Positions 28,601 to 39,670 of a stretch of 64,000 nt of DNA are shown in pieces. The notes below the pieces were generated by a model, which was given only the letters and a program-made list of their open reading frames with translations, made no database searches and was not told where the DNA came from. Source of the DNA: Patagioenas fasciata. Its lineage: Eukaryota > Chordata > Aves > Columbiformes > Columbidae. Every line of letters begins with the position of its first letter. The first letter of the stretch is position 1. The position numbers and the translations under genes were made by a program. Location of the stretch: assembly GCF_037038585.1 (NCBI RefSeq), contig NC_092525.1:22154867-22218866 (forward strand). Direction: 5' to 3'.

Positions 28601-30186
28601 TCTGTTATTTATGTGTTGTTTTAGAAACAGGAGAGTCAAACTGTGCTCACTTTCTCTGGTTTTACTGTCAGGGGTGACTGCCATCAGACCCTCATTAACA
28701 TCCTAACGAACATTTTAGACCGTTAATGAGTGATTCCAGTGTTTTAGCATCCAGGGGACCAGTCAAGGACCCACTGTGCTGGAAGCCAGGCCAATACACA
28801 GAAAGTGACAGCTGTTGCTCCAAAAAGCTTCTTTCCTTTTGGCAGCAGCGGCGGAAGCCATGGCTAGCACACGCCTGGGGCAGATCTGCTGAGGAAGGGG
28901 CCAGCTTACACTACAGTTTTTTCTAACTCTGCTCACTTGGATAGAAAGCTCTGAACAAAATCTGCAAGTTATCCATTGAACAGAATGGACAAATGGGAGC
29001 AATAAACAAAAAGCAGTTGGTTAAAGGCCAAAGAAGCGCGAGGGAAGAGCCCGGAAACACCACTGCTCAGAGGAGGTATGGCCACCCCCGTTTGGATGTC
29101 GCGAGCGATGGCACTCACAGTGACGGACTCTGCTCCTTGCTGAGTCCCTGTGCCGTGGGGAGGGGGCTGCAGGGAGGCAGGTCTGGGGGACACTGGTGGG
29201 GTCTGTCTCAGGATTGGTATGTTGTGTTTACAACGCTTTAACTAACGTGTAGTGCTGCTAGAAATTTTCTTTTTAATGAACTAAGTTAGCTTTTCAAAGA
29301 TACCTCAAAAACATACAGTCATAGAATGTCCTGAGCTGGAAGGGACCCACAAGGAACATTCAGTCCAACTCCTGTCCCTGCACAGGACAACCCCATAGTC
29401 CACACCGTGTGTCTGAGGACGTTGTCCAGTCTCTTCTTGAACACTGTCAGGCTTGGGGCCATGACACCTCCCTGGGGAGCCTGTTCCAGTGCTCCAGCAC
29501 CCTCTGGGAGAAGAACGTTTTCCTAATGTCCAACCTAAACCTCCCCTGACACATCTTCCTGCCATTCCCTCGGGTTCTGTCATTGGTCACTAAAGAGAAG
29601 ACTCTGGCGCCTTGTGGGGAAGCTGTAGACTGCACCTTCACCAGAAACACTAATTATTACTTTGGACAATTTTTTTCCCCAAGAGATGAGAAAAGAATAA
29701 GGAGTAAAATTTCTTGTTTTCTTTCCTCCCTGGGTCTGTGGGGAAGAGAACTGATGCCGATAATCAGGTGCGTGACTCAAGCGGCAGTGCTGGGCCCACC
29801 TCACCTCCTGCTTCCAACGTGAGGCCGAGGAGCCGCCGAAGGCAGCGGGAAGGAGCCGGGCTCAGGCCAAGGGAAGGACACGGCCCCGCGGCCCGGGACA
29901 CCCGGGGGGCGGCCGGGGAGACGTGTGGGAGCCGGACTCGGTCCCTTACCTGCAGGGAGAGGTGGTTGGTCAGCTCCGGCAGCAGGAGCGGGAACTCCTT
30001 CAAGTCAATGCCACCGCAGTCCACGACGCCCTCCTGGGTGCAGCCGCAGTCGCGGGGGCAGGCGGGGGCCGGGCCGGGCGGGCGCCGCCGCTCGAGGAAG
30101 TCGTTGTCGGCGGCAGGCGGGCGAGCGGCGGCGCAGCCCAGCGCCAGGAGCCCCAGCGCCAGCAGCGCTCGGCCCCCGGCCGGCAT
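10430..30186 (-). CDS. PODN: Podocan, full coding span (9 coding exons)
   Basis: Podocan is a secreted small leucine-rich proteoglycan (class V) of the extracellular matrix that binds collagen and restrains smooth-muscle growth in mammals (family knowledge). Nine exons with GT-AG borders join in frame to 1761 nt (586 residues), close to the roughly 600-residue mammalian protein. Seen in sequence: a hydrophobic signal peptide at about residues 1-21; a Cys cluster C43-C47-C49-C57 (CX3CXCX7C) that caps the repeat domain; about 20 leucine-rich repeats with LxxLxLxxNxL spacing over residues 65-540; and an acidic tail rich in Glu at 564-584, ending LR. NGS, NET and NSS are candidate N-glycosylation sites. 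Intron 1 holds a CR1 LINE. Neighbouring SCP2 lies about 11 kb upstream on the same strand. Identity rests on recalled near-identical blocks of mammalian podocan, such as the segment beginning SVYLHNNKL. Confidence 0.97.
10706..10748. repeat. Short direct duplication, 26-bp period
   Basis: The 17-base string AACTTTACACTGACCCA occurs at 10706 and again at 10732 in PODN intron 8, close to the exon 9 acceptor. It looks like a simple replication-slippage duplication. Confidence 0.8.
12478..12626 (-). CDS. PODN: PODN coding exon 8
   Basis: The exon encodes residues 480-529 ([16 protein letters not shown] ... KIKGIYLR). The acceptor is TTCTTGCAG and the donor AG|GTAAGA. It carries two leucine-rich repeats near the C-terminal end of the repeat array. 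Confidence 0.95.
14500..14585 (-). mobile_element. Ancient tRNA-derived SINE fragment (MIR-like)
   Basis: The minus strand shows an A-box-like segment (GCTCAGCTGGCTCAGACACC), a B-box-like GGATTCAATC and then CTCATCTGTTTAAT, in the order and spacing of MIR/CORE-type SINEs. It is strongly diverged, lies in PODN intron 7 and is called by eye only. Confidence 0.45.
15048..15705 (-). CDS. PODN: PODN coding exon 7 (large LRR exon)
   Basis: At 658 bp this is the largest exon. It encodes residues 260-479 ([15 protein letters not shown] ... RELSSLQ), about nine consecutive leucine-rich repeats. The acceptor follows a long pyrimidine tract (TTTCCTGCTTTCCCAAG) and the donor is CAG|GTAGAA. The open frame continues upstream past the acceptor by chance, so the Met at 15749 is not a real start. 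Confidence 0.96.
17624..17739 (-). CDS. PODN: PODN coding exon 6
   Basis: The exon encodes residues 222-260 ([18 protein letters not shown] ... GMDNETF plus a split Trp). The acceptor is GGCTCTAG and the donor TG|GTGAGA. It joins in phase to exon 7, giving [10 protein letters not shown] as in the mammalian protein. Confidence 0.94.
19698..19854 (-). CDS. PODN: PODN coding exon 5
   Basis: The exon encodes residues 169-221 ([17 protein letters not shown] ... LYKLHLK), two to three leucine-rich repeats, with a candidate N-glycosylation site at NGS. The acceptor is TCCAACAG and the donor AAG|GTAACG. Confidence 0.95.
22099..22208 (-). CDS. PODN: PODN coding exon 4
   Basis: The exon encodes residues 133-169 ([17 protein letters not shown] ... 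FGQKPNLR). The acceptor is TTTTACAG and the donor AG|GTAAGG. The last codon (Arg) is split with exon 5. The block [19 protein letters not shown] closely matches mammalian podocan as I recall it. Confidence 0.95.
22830..23460 (+). mobile_element. Possible old CR1/L3-like LINE remnant
   Basis: Degenerate words recall the 3' reverse-transcriptase part of CR1/L3 LINEs: TTTTTATCAGTGATCTGGA near 22868, a segment like 'FADDTKLGG' near 22905-22940, and AAGAGACCACTCTTAAAATA near 23204. No open frame is kept and the borders are unclear. The element lies in PODN intron 3. Confidence 0.35.
26402..26466 (-). CDS. PODN: PODN coding exon 3
   Basis: This 65-bp exon encodes residues 111-132 ([12 protein letters not shown] ... 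LANNK). The acceptor ends TTTTTAAG and the donor is AAG|GTAAGA. It is too short to appear as an open frame by itself and was found from splice sites and repeat continuity. Confidence 0.94.
27438..27513. repeat. Tandem duplication, 38-bp unit x 2
   Basis: Two adjacent 38-base copies (27438-27475 and 27476-27513) beginning GTGACACACAAGTTAA differ at two positions. They lie in PODN intron 2. High identity suggests a fairly recent duplication. Confidence 0.9.
28138..28231 (-). CDS. PODN: PODN coding exon 2
   Basis: The exon encodes residues 80-111, starting [12 protein letters not shown] and ending NRLTSK plus a split Gly codon. The acceptor is TTTTATTAG and the donor AG|GTAAGC. It carries one complete leucine-rich repeat and is in phase with both neighbours. 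Confidence 0.95.
29318..29645 (-). mobile_element. CR1 LINE 3' end
   Basis: The left end (CATAGAATGTCCTGAG and GGAAGGGACCCACAAGGA) is the reverse complement of an avian CR1 3' terminus. The minus strand further in encodes the end of CR1 ORF2, with NDRTRGNG and [14 protein letters not shown] followed by HWNRLPREV. It is a 5'-truncated copy with a broken frame in PODN intron 1. As usual for CR1, only the 3' end is present. Confidence 0.92.
29950..30186 (-). CDS. PODN: PODN coding exon 1
   Basis: This exon encodes residues 1-79: the signal peptide, a Pro/Arg-rich spacer, the Cys cluster (CPRDCGC ... VVDC) and the first repeat, ending in LSLQ. The ATG at 30186 is chosen because it is followed directly by a Leu/Ala-rich signal sequence and has G at -3. 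The donor reads CAG|GTAAGG. The exon is very GC-rich, consistent with a CpG-island promoter. Confidence 0.95.
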
Positions 30187-30600
30187 CGCCCCTGCAAGCC
30201 CAGAGCATGGCGGGGGTCAGGGCTCGGCGGGAGAGGGCGGCCCGGCCCGCATGAGCTGAGCCCCTCCCCCATCTCCCGCCCCGGGAGCCCGAGGCGCCAG
30301 CCCAGCCACGTTCCCGCTTTCCCTGGGTGCTTCGCGGCTTTTCATGGCGGTCTAGGGACCGGGATGGGACCCGGGACGCCAGCCTGGAGCTGCCCCTCTG
30401 GCCCGACCAGCCAGCTGGACTCCGGCTGCAGCAGGCGGCCTGGCAGCATCCCCCGCACCGTCCCCGATTCCCCCGGCTATTTATTGCTATTTTCGTATTG
30501 AGAAACGCCAGACCACGCCGAATATTTATAGAGAAGGTTATGCAATGTTATTTCTATGTAACTGTTGGTCTTACAGTTCCCTGCAGTTTTGCATAGGGGA
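30187..30600 (-). promoter_or_regulatory. PODN promoter region, CpG-rich, with a TATA-like box
   Basis: GC-rich sequence surrounds and precedes the PODN start codon. On the minus strand TATAAATATT lies at 30521-30530, about 335 bp before the ATG, and a second AT-rich word (GCAATAAATA) lies near 30478-30487. A start near 30495 would give a 5' UTR of about 310 bases. No transcript evidence is available, and an upstream noncoding exon is possible. Confidence 0.5.
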
Positions 30601-33600
30601 GAAACTCTTCTCGTTAAAATAAACAAGGTGTGCTGGAAAAGAGCGACCCATGGGTCAGGATGCCTCTGGGAGGGGCTGCTCCATGTACATTGAACAGTAA
30701 CAAAAATCTCATGGCTACTGAAAAGAAAATGGGCTTCCTATTGACTTTGGACAGTGCTGATCTGAAACTTGCAGGCCTGGCTGAGGCTCAGCTTTTATCT
30801 CTCTGGCAGCAGGTTAAAATAATTCAAACAGAAGTTGAATATCTCCTGGCCCAGTCAGCTGGCCCTCAGCCAGCACCTTCAGTCTCATTTGTTGCCCTTC
30901 TCATATTTCTTATATAATTACCTGCAGTAAGAGCTGGTAATGGTTGGTCTTTTTTTATTTTCAACTATTCTTCACAGAAGTGTTCGACAGTGATGAGAAA
31001 TTATTATTTAGGCTGATCTTTTAAGATGAAAAAGCACAATGGTTTCATGACCTTAATATGAAATAAGTAATTTCCTCACCTCTGCCAGCCCAGGTTCCTT
31101 CTTTGCACCAGAAACAAGAACCTCCCAGAGCCAGACTGGCAGCTGTCAGAACTGGCACGTCTCCCTTTACATCCATGGGGCTTGAGCTGAAACTCTCTCT
31201 GGGGCTCTTAACAGACTTTGGGTGCTTGGGAAGTATTGGAGAGATCCTGTTCTTAGTCACAGTCATGAAAACCTTAAATAATTTCTTTAAACACTGATTT
31301 ACACTTGAAGAAATGGGAGAAGGTGGGACTGCAGGACAGATCATCCTGAGACACGGATGGTCCTGGTCCTGGTCTTTGCTACCAACATGCTGAGTGATTT
31401 TAAGCATTTAACATTGTTTACTCAATCCCTCTTCCCCTCATTGCACTTTTCCACTGCTTCCGTATCAGTAAAAGCTGAATATAATGCAATTAATCTCTTT
31501 CATTAAACGTTCCAGAGATCAGAGGGTGTTCCTTATATGGCAGCTAGATATTGAGATCAAAATTGGCCATATGAGTATGCCAACAGTGGATTAGTTAAAT
31601 CCTTAGTATTTGGTGACCTACTCTCAGAAGATATTGTAAAAATCTTAAAGAAAATAATCTCAGAAAGTATGATATATCAGATCTCTAACAATATTTCTTC
31701 CTATATATCAGCTTACTCTTATAGATACTTACAAAAGAAACCCCTCTTATATGCAGGTGACAGCCAGCCCTGCTGTGACAACACCAGCACTGTTCCCATA
31801 GCACAGTTACCTCATGGTTGGTATTGGGCTCTATGGATTTGTGACATGTTGACTTTTCCACATATATAGCTGAAAAGATGTTGAAAAGTCAACATGAAGT
31901 TTTGTATCTATTGCACACAAATGTTTCTGAGGCAATCTCACTCTGTTGTCATCAATATGCATACCTCTGCTACAATGCCTTTGAAGTGAATGCTGCTCTG
32001 GTGCCACAGGGAGACACTTTGGATACAGCAACATCTGCTTGCATCTGGAACGCAGGCAGTAAACCAAGGCAAGATTTTTTTTTTCTTTTAGTTCAAAGAA
32101 AGTCTGAAGTAACTCACTCCATTTAAACTCATTCCCATGGGCCTGATCCAAAGCCTTACTAAGAAATCTTACTATAGGAGTAGCTCAGAACCCACCAGAA
32201 AGAGTCCTGTTCTGCTGCTGTAGTGGGCTTTGAGTCGGGTCCTTCCACTAAAGGATGCTGCCACACTGGAACCAGCCCAGGGGTTTCTGTGGCTGCATCT
32301 CTCTGAGTCCAGACAGAACTGACTTCTGCACTTTGCTGCCACACAGCACCAGAGGCAGAGTGCTACAAAAGGCACAGTCTCAAGAAGTAAGCTGAACTTT
32401 CAGGAGTTACCATCTGCTTCTCAGTGATTACAGTTACCTCAATAAACAACAGCATCACGTTCAAAATATCTCACCTCTCTGTTTTTCTCCACATGCATTC
32501 TCAAAGCACACACACACCCCGACAGAAAAACATCCTCCAACATCAACAGGTTAACTGAGTTTGTTACTTACACTGAATATCCTTTCTAAAGGCTGCAGCT
32601 GAAAGGCAGGCTGCTGGATGTTGTCTGATAATCCAGCTTTAAGGGAAAAAAAAAGTGCTGAAAAACTCACCTTTGCTGTCAGAAATCAGATGAATGGAGA
32701 AGAACATTTCTCTTGCCCCCACAGGCTGCCTTGGCTCATGCCATGCCCCTTACACACGCTGAGCTCAGAGCGACTATCCCCTTTCCAAACCAGATCCTTT
32801 CCAGATGTGAGCAGCAGAATGAGTGAGAGTAATAGGCAACCCTCTACCAACAAGAGTTTCCTGCACTTCCCAATGAAATCGGAGAGGAATTTTCCAAAGT
32901 CACCATATGGGAAAATGTGAGTAGGAAAGAGGAAGCAGCTATAGTCTGAATATAAAGACGGGGAGAACAAAAAAAAACACCCAATCCCCTGTTGCTTTTT
33001 GTCAACACAGTTTGCGAGATCCACGAGAGATGCCAAAAGCGAGCATGCTGAACTGGCAGGAGAGACGCAGAGACAGACTGTGATTTAGCCTTTCATTGCA
33101 GGATACTGGAGCTGCACTGTCCTTCCCAGATATTTAGTTTTAGCTACATTCAACACAAAATCTGAATTCCAGGTGGGAATGTCCTCCCATTCCCTGGAGG
33201 GTCTGGTTCAAATTAGCCAGGAACAGACAGATCAGCAGTTTTTTGTGCATTTCATCTCCCTCCCACTTAACTCCCCCTGGTTTTCAACCCATCTACTGAT
33301 CTTCAGTGGCCAGGGACAGATAGGCTGAAACTACAAATGTCTTAGAGGCAAAGTCCCCAAATTTAATATAACACGCCATTTACTCAATTACTTTTTTTTA
33401 TCTTCTAAGCCCCATTTTACAGCACTAAATGTCAAAATAACCCTCCACCACACACACACATACTCTCCAGCCATGGTTACATTTAGCCCAGAAGCCTCAC
33501 ATTTTTTATTTCTCCCCCTTAGCAAAAAAGACAGGAACATGCTGTTAATAACACAGTATGCTCTAAGTGCAGTAGTACTTCCAAGACAGCAACACAGCTT

Positions 33601-34160
33601 CTTCTCACTGACAGCTGAGTTAGTATTTTAAATATAAAGCCACCTGTTTTGCGGATGCCCCACAGCGCTCCATACAGTACCTCTAGAAAATCTGCAGAGG
33701 ATCTGTCCTCACCCAGAACGCAACCTTCCTGCTGAATTCCAAAAAAGGGACACTGATTCTTTCCTCTCAACTCCAGCTGAACTGAAGTCTAAAGCAATTA
33801 AGTTATTTCCTCCCTCTCTTCTTCCAGGCTCATATCAACTGGAGCTGATCCCCCCCCTGTGCCACGTGTAAGTTCCAAACGTTAGTGTGGGAAGTCTGTT
33901 TTTACTAAAACAAAAATAAAAACAAAACAAAGCTAGCTGCTTTTTCTTAGTGATTCAGAGATTCAGGATGCATTTGCCTGCTACCCCTTTTACATTACAG
34001 TACTCTTGAGTGCACACAAGTGTTTTCAGGGAGGGGGAAAAAAGTGTATGTTGGGGGACCACCCATCTTACCCCAGCCTGCAGGCAGGAGAGGAGGAGGA
34101 GTAGGGTGATCACCTGGCTCACTTGATGCCAGAGTAGCCCAGAAGAGAGTGGAAGTGCAT
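30601..34160. other. PODN-SCP2 intergenic region, left part
   Basis: No exon or RNA gene was recognised. The first kilobase or so upstream of PODN probably contains its regulatory DNA, including the CArG box at 31531. Short CA runs occur near 32509 and 33450. Confidence 0.45.
31531..31540. promoter_or_regulatory. CArG box (candidate SRF site) upstream of PODN
   Basis: CCTTATATGG fits the serum response factor consensus CC(A/T)6GG exactly. It lies about 1 kb upstream of the inferred PODN start. Podocan is expressed in smooth muscle in mammals, so SRF control is plausible, but a 10-base match can arise by chance. Confidence 0.35.
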
Positions 34161-34164
34161 TTTT

Positions 34165-34345
34165 ATATGTTGTTGTTGTTAAGTGTTGTACTTAGCTGTC
34201 AAATAGCATCTAGAGGTACCCCAGGACATTGTAAGAGGGGCATCATGCCTGCTTTAGTAGGGAACAGAGGCACAGAAGCATCACACCCAATTTGGGATTA
34301 TCCAGCAGGACAGAGCCAGTTCTAGAAACCAGATATCCCACAGGC
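34165..34345 (-). mobile_element. Ancient MIR/CORE-type SINE
   Basis: Read on the plus strand, the order of words (AGCATCTAGAGGTACCCCAG, then GGGAACAGAGGCACAGAAG, then CAGGACAGAGCCAGTTCTAG, then AACCAGATATCCC) is the reverse complement of an amniote MIR-like SINE with its LINE-shared tail. Divergence is high, so borders are approximate. Confidence 0.55.
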
Positions 34346-37300
34346 AAAGGTAACACACCCTTAGACAAATTACCTACACAGGCTATTTTTTTTCCAAGCT
34401 TTCACTTCCTCCACGTCTTACCCTCTTACATCAACATATCCCAAACTCATCATCTCATGTCTCCAGGCCCAGAGCTGCATTTCCATCAGTAGAACCCACC
34501 CAAATTCCCAAGAAAACCAGAGCTGGAACCAAACCTATCTAAAAACATCCTGACCCACCACTAAGCCAAAGGCTGTGCCCTAGCATGGTGTCTGGACTCA
34601 GGCAACCTCTGTTTCTGTTCACTCCAGCTTCCTGGTGCTTTCAGAGGAAAAGAACTTCTACTGCAAGACTCACAACACAGAAGTAGTTGAAGGAAACCCT
34701 TCCAGTCAAACTCGAGCCTTTGTACTCATGTGTGTTCCCTGCTGATGGATGAGTAGTAGTTGCAGCATAAATAACTTTGGGGTTTAAAAACTGAAGTTGA
34801 AGGCTCAGTTTAAACTTTGGTGTGATCACTACTTCAGATGATGAAGATGGCAGAGAGCTGCTGGGGTACTTCACTGCAATGGCAGCTGTGACAGAAAGCA
34901 CGTGCCCCGACACACCATGGTGCTTTTGCAAGGCCTGACACAGAGCTCTGCATGAGATCCAGTCCCAGCTCCAGCAGGAAAAAGCCCAGTGGTGGTCAAG
35001 GACAGACTTTGCTAACTTGAGCTCTTATTTTTCAAAGATGCTCTTGCAGACCTCAGCATAAGGACACATCCAGGACCAAGCTGCAGTACACTGTATTCCA
35101 CAGCTATATCTGAGAAAGCCAGATGACTTAAGTTACACCAAGACTGCACTTGCCTCATGGAACCACGGAGGTTCATGACAGCACAGGGGTAGCTCAAACC
35201 CATGAGACCTGCTCAGCTCTGACTCTGCAACCGTTGTCACTGTCCTGAAGAGATTAAAATTTACACATGATATGATAAACTCAAGTAACAGACACTCCAG
35301 TCAAGCAATAACATGGCAGAGAACAAAAGGTATAAGCAGATCTATTGAAGCATGAGCTCCAAGAAGAGCTGATGCCTGTAGCCCCACTGACTTGTGATTA
35401 GCAGGGAGTGAGGCATGAGGCATTCAGGAGATTTAAGTTGTAGTTGTATCTTAAAAGGTAATAAAATGTTCTTTACTCTTGTCTTTATTTATCTGACTTA
35501 AATAAGACTCTACAGAAATACTGGCATTCCTCAAGTGTCCACTGCTATGTGCTGATAACTGTGCCTTTATTTGAAAGAAGAGAAAAAAGCCCATTAAAAT
35601 TCTTTCAAGTAACTTGCCATCATTTGATTTAAAAAATGAATAATCAAAACAGAAAGAGTAAAAGGGGGTTTTGTCTCCGAAGCAGGAAGGGAAGTATTTT
35701 TTAAACCTAAGAATGCACAACAGAGCCTGGCCATGAGCCTATTGGCATCTGTGCCTTGATCTGAATGAACTTACGTCTGTCCTCCCAGAGGACATGTACT
35801 GTTTGAAAAGAAAAAAAAAAAAATCCACTACTGCTTTTAATCTACCTGAAATATGGGATACAGACACAGCATATTTTATACTTATTTTATACCATCCATG
35901 TTCCTGTTAGCCTGCTGCAACATTATTAGGATATTTCTGTTCCTATATCATAGTATATAAGTAACATTTCCCACACAGGGCCATATAAAGCCATCTCCTT
36001 TTAAGTTAGCAATGAATTCTTCTTACAGATACAGGGTACAGAACAGCTCACACTGTCAATCTAATAAATTACACTGCTGTTTATTTAAGTAATAAAGGAA
36101 TTTGTTCCAAGCAGGTGGGTTTTTTTCCAGCATTTGTTTTCCACATGTGGTTTGCCTCCTCAAGTGTTGATTTGTCACAGTTAAGAGATTTTTTCCTGCC
36201 TTTTATCCACCAGGCTAATTGCATTCTTTTCTGTTTAAGGAGAGCTGACATCCAGCTCAGTGCTCTGTAAAACAGGAAGCGACGTAGTTCCTGTTCCAAG
36301 GATGTAACAGTTTAAACTGACCTCAGATGAATTGGACATACAGAAAATGGACCAATCCAGCCTGGTGATTATCTCAATTTTTTTCTATTGTGAGGAAAGA
36401 TGTAGTCAAGTCCCTTTGTCCCATCCTCCCACATCCTGAAATGTTCTGTCACCCAAAAGAATAATGCCCCCCTTAACCCAGCTGCCACAAATCACACTCA
36501 GCTGTTCACAACCTCCTCACCTGCACAAACTAACCCCTCTCTGCTGCTTACCCAAGGGATCCCAGATAACCTCCTGCTAGGAGACTTGCTTTACACAAAT
36601 AAAGCCCTGATGCGGTACCCGCCAGATTCAACATTCCCCTTCTCACATATGCAGTTACAACACCTGTACTGGGTGCTCTGTGTCACACACCCCCATGGAG
36701 TAACTCAAGAGGTAAGGGCAGGCCAGTATAACAAAATATTGCTGCAGTAACTGCCTTCCCCCAGACCGCCTCATCTGCCCTCACTTATCCACAGGGAGCT
36801 CTCGCAACTATCTGAAATCCAGAATTTCATAACAAATTCCTATTTGTTATCCTGATCAACATGAGAACTGAGATGTCTTGAAGAAGCACATTTTCTTAAG
36901 TAAAGGAGCCATGTTCTGACCCTCAGCTTTTCTTCTCATGACCCAAATTAATTGTAAGAAAAGCGGGAATCACTTTGGAAAATGCATATGGTATGAAGTG
37001 TGTAAGTGTAATGTACTGCATTGTACCTAAACAGGATTGAAACACAAAGCTGAAGTAAAAATTTAAAAAGAAAATGTGTGCTTCAAACCCAAAGCATTCA
37101 CTCAAATTCCTGCAAGCCAGATCTGCTGAGCCAGGCATTGCTCTGCTCACTGGCCCCAACTCTGACAAATCCTTCAAATTGCTTCTCTCATAGCAATGAA
37201 ACATGTTTTACCTTTTTTCTTCAGTATGAAAATTCACATCTGAAAGAAATATATGAATTTTACGTAAGATATCCCTGCCAACCTGACAGCAACTCTGGCT

Positions 37301-38408
37301 GACAAATTATTTACACACCACAGCTGGCAAAAAAACCCAAAACAATAGCTGCAAAGGGTATTCACCAGAGTCCACGAAAAGAACAGCCCTCCCAGGTATT
37401 TTAATGTCTAAAGCTGAAATATCCTCCCCTGTGAACCAGGAGTCTGAGAACACTGAACCCTCTGCCTACAGGATTAGGACTTCTTTTTAGTTTGCACAAG
37501 GCCATTGAAACCAAAAATCTAAACTTTGCTATGTTCAGTGACTGGCCATCTCTTGGTATCTCCAGCTACCTTTCTAATTCTGCCCTCAAGGACTCACACT
37601 AACATAACAGAACTGAAATAACACAAACTTCATAAGAAAGACTGATCTAAAGTTACAGAGGATTTTGGCTGGAGAAGATGTGCTTAACGCTGCTTGGTCA
37701 AGAGAGCACTATGGAGTGAGAAAGAAAATTTTGTAAAGAGATTTCTAAAATGGTACAAACACAGGTGATGTTACGAGTTATGCAAAAAATCAGTAACAGA
37801 ACATAAAGATAATGCCAAAATCTGCTCTGTATCACAGAACTTTGCCTACTTCTTTATCATGATGAACAGGGTAAGTTATTTCTGCCCACTGTATAATTTA
37901 CCTATTTCAAGTTAGCAGATTCAAAGACTGCAGAATGTAAATGAAAGATCTGGGATTTTTAGAAAAGATCACCCTCACACCTCACTCCCAGAAAAAGGAA
38001 AAATCACAAAAACCATAGAATATTTTAAAAATATTAACTTATGACACTGAAAGTGAGAGTAACACAACACAGATGTCTAAAAAGACATTCACCAGTAGAT
38101 GGGGTAAATATACAACTTTGGCCTTTAAAAATACTGGAAAGGAGAAATATGAAACTGACTAGTTCTCTTAGTTCCACACAGAGAAAGCAGGCTGTGCTAA
38201 CAGCATTACTCCCTCTAGCTACAATCAAGAACTGAAGTAAATATCTACATTTCATCTGGGATTTTTCTATTATAATGGCATAATCTCTGCAAGTGCCCAA
38301 ACCTGAAAGCCCTGGGCCTGTACAAAGCTAGAGATTTCTTTGGAGGCCTGGGTCTCAGACTTCGATATTCCTTTGGTAGCAAACAAACTCTGAAGTTATT
38401 TTAACGCT

Positions 38409-38700
38409 TTTTTTTTTTTTTTTTTTAATATCACCATGCAACATTTATTACCGCTTAAAAATGATCTCAACCTGCAGGTAAGCACATCTTAAACCTTTAT
38501 TGGTATGGACTACTGTGATCTATGCTAGCTTGTTTACATATCCAAATTTGTTTGCTTCTTTAATCAATCCGTGGCCAATAATATGCTGTAGCTGTGTTCA
38601 AAACTCTTGGAAAAGACAGGTTCCAAGCTTGCATAACAGATACCTACTCAAAGCTCTTGGTAGTATCAGTCATTCAAAAGGAGGGCAAATGTTGCTAATA
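38409..38700 (-). mobile_element. Possible retrocopied 3' end with poly(A) tail
   Basis: On the minus strand AATAAA (within GGTAATAAATGTTGC) is followed about 17 bases later by a run of roughly 20 A. A further AATAAA lies about 50 bases upstream. This is the pattern of a retroposed mRNA end. The sequence upstream was not identified and no target-site duplication was found, so an accidental A-run remains possible. Confidence 0.3.
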
Positions 38701-39540
38701 AAATAGCATATATGCAACTCTGTGCAGAGGAATAAATTGTTTTCCATACAGAATAACTGTTGCAATCCCGTAATTCCCCTTTATTTCAACCCACAAGCCA
38801 AATGGTAAGGATTTAGGAAAAAAGCAGTGAATACATGAGCAAACATTGTTTTGTAGAGAGCTAACCCTGCTTTCATTTGAGAGACATGACTCCTCACTAC
38901 TTTACTTTGGGTAAATCAATAAATAAGCAAACAAGAGGAACCCTGATTCATATGACCAAATTGTATTTTAAGGAGTTTACAGTGGAACAAGGCCATATCT
39001 GTCCTATTTAAAACTGAGCTAATGCCTTGAAAAATAATATGAACAGTGAGGTGATAACAGTTGATTTATCTAGATATTAAAAGACCAGGGCTGAGTACAG
39101 GAGCTGCAGGCAGGTCTGAACACCCAGTGCCTGGACAGTAAAACAGACAGTAGAAATTCAGTATAAAAGTGACGTAGATGGAACCATAATTGAAAAAAAT
39201 GCTTCCACTTCACAGTGCACAAATAAGCAAAGAGTCATTATGAAAGGAATAGGTCCCCAGTTTTAATATATCTAAGAAACATCAGCTCAAATCTAGTAGT
39301 GGTCAGAAAGAAATCAAAGAAATAAAAGAAGAAAACGCTCTTGTATCTTGAAAGCTTTTTAACAGGACAGTCAGAATGCAGCGTGCAGGAAAGACAGGTA
39401 GATGCCCAAAAGGTTATAAAGTGTCTCTCCATGTGATGCAGATAAATAGAATGTCCTCTTCAAGCTGTGAAATCTGAAGGTGATTGGGCAAGGTTACAAA
39501 CACCGCAAGTGCTTTAAGGCTGTTCACTGCTGCTTTCAGA

Positions 39541-39670
39541 GGGAAAAAAAAAAAAAAAGACGAAAAAAGGAAAAAAATCACCAAAACAAGAACAAAAAAA
39601 GCAACTAAGAGGTATAAAATAAAACTGCAATATAGAAGATAAAAATATTAATAATTATAAAAGAATAAAT
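39541..39670. repeat. A-rich low-complexity tract
   Basis: A 16-base A run near 39543 is followed by about 110 bases of A-rich sequence (AAAAAAGG, AAAATAAAA, ATTAATAATTATAA). It is simple sequence with no recognised element body beside it. Confidence 0.6.

Noticed and set aside
29305-29650. Minus-strand open frames of 67 and 92 codons in PODN intron 1
   Set aside because: They are the broken end of CR1 ORF2, not a host gene.
29714-30501. Plus-strand open frames of 109-192 codons opposite PODN exon 1
   Set aside because: They are shadows of the GC-rich first exon and promoter; the minus-strand frame carries the recognised protein.
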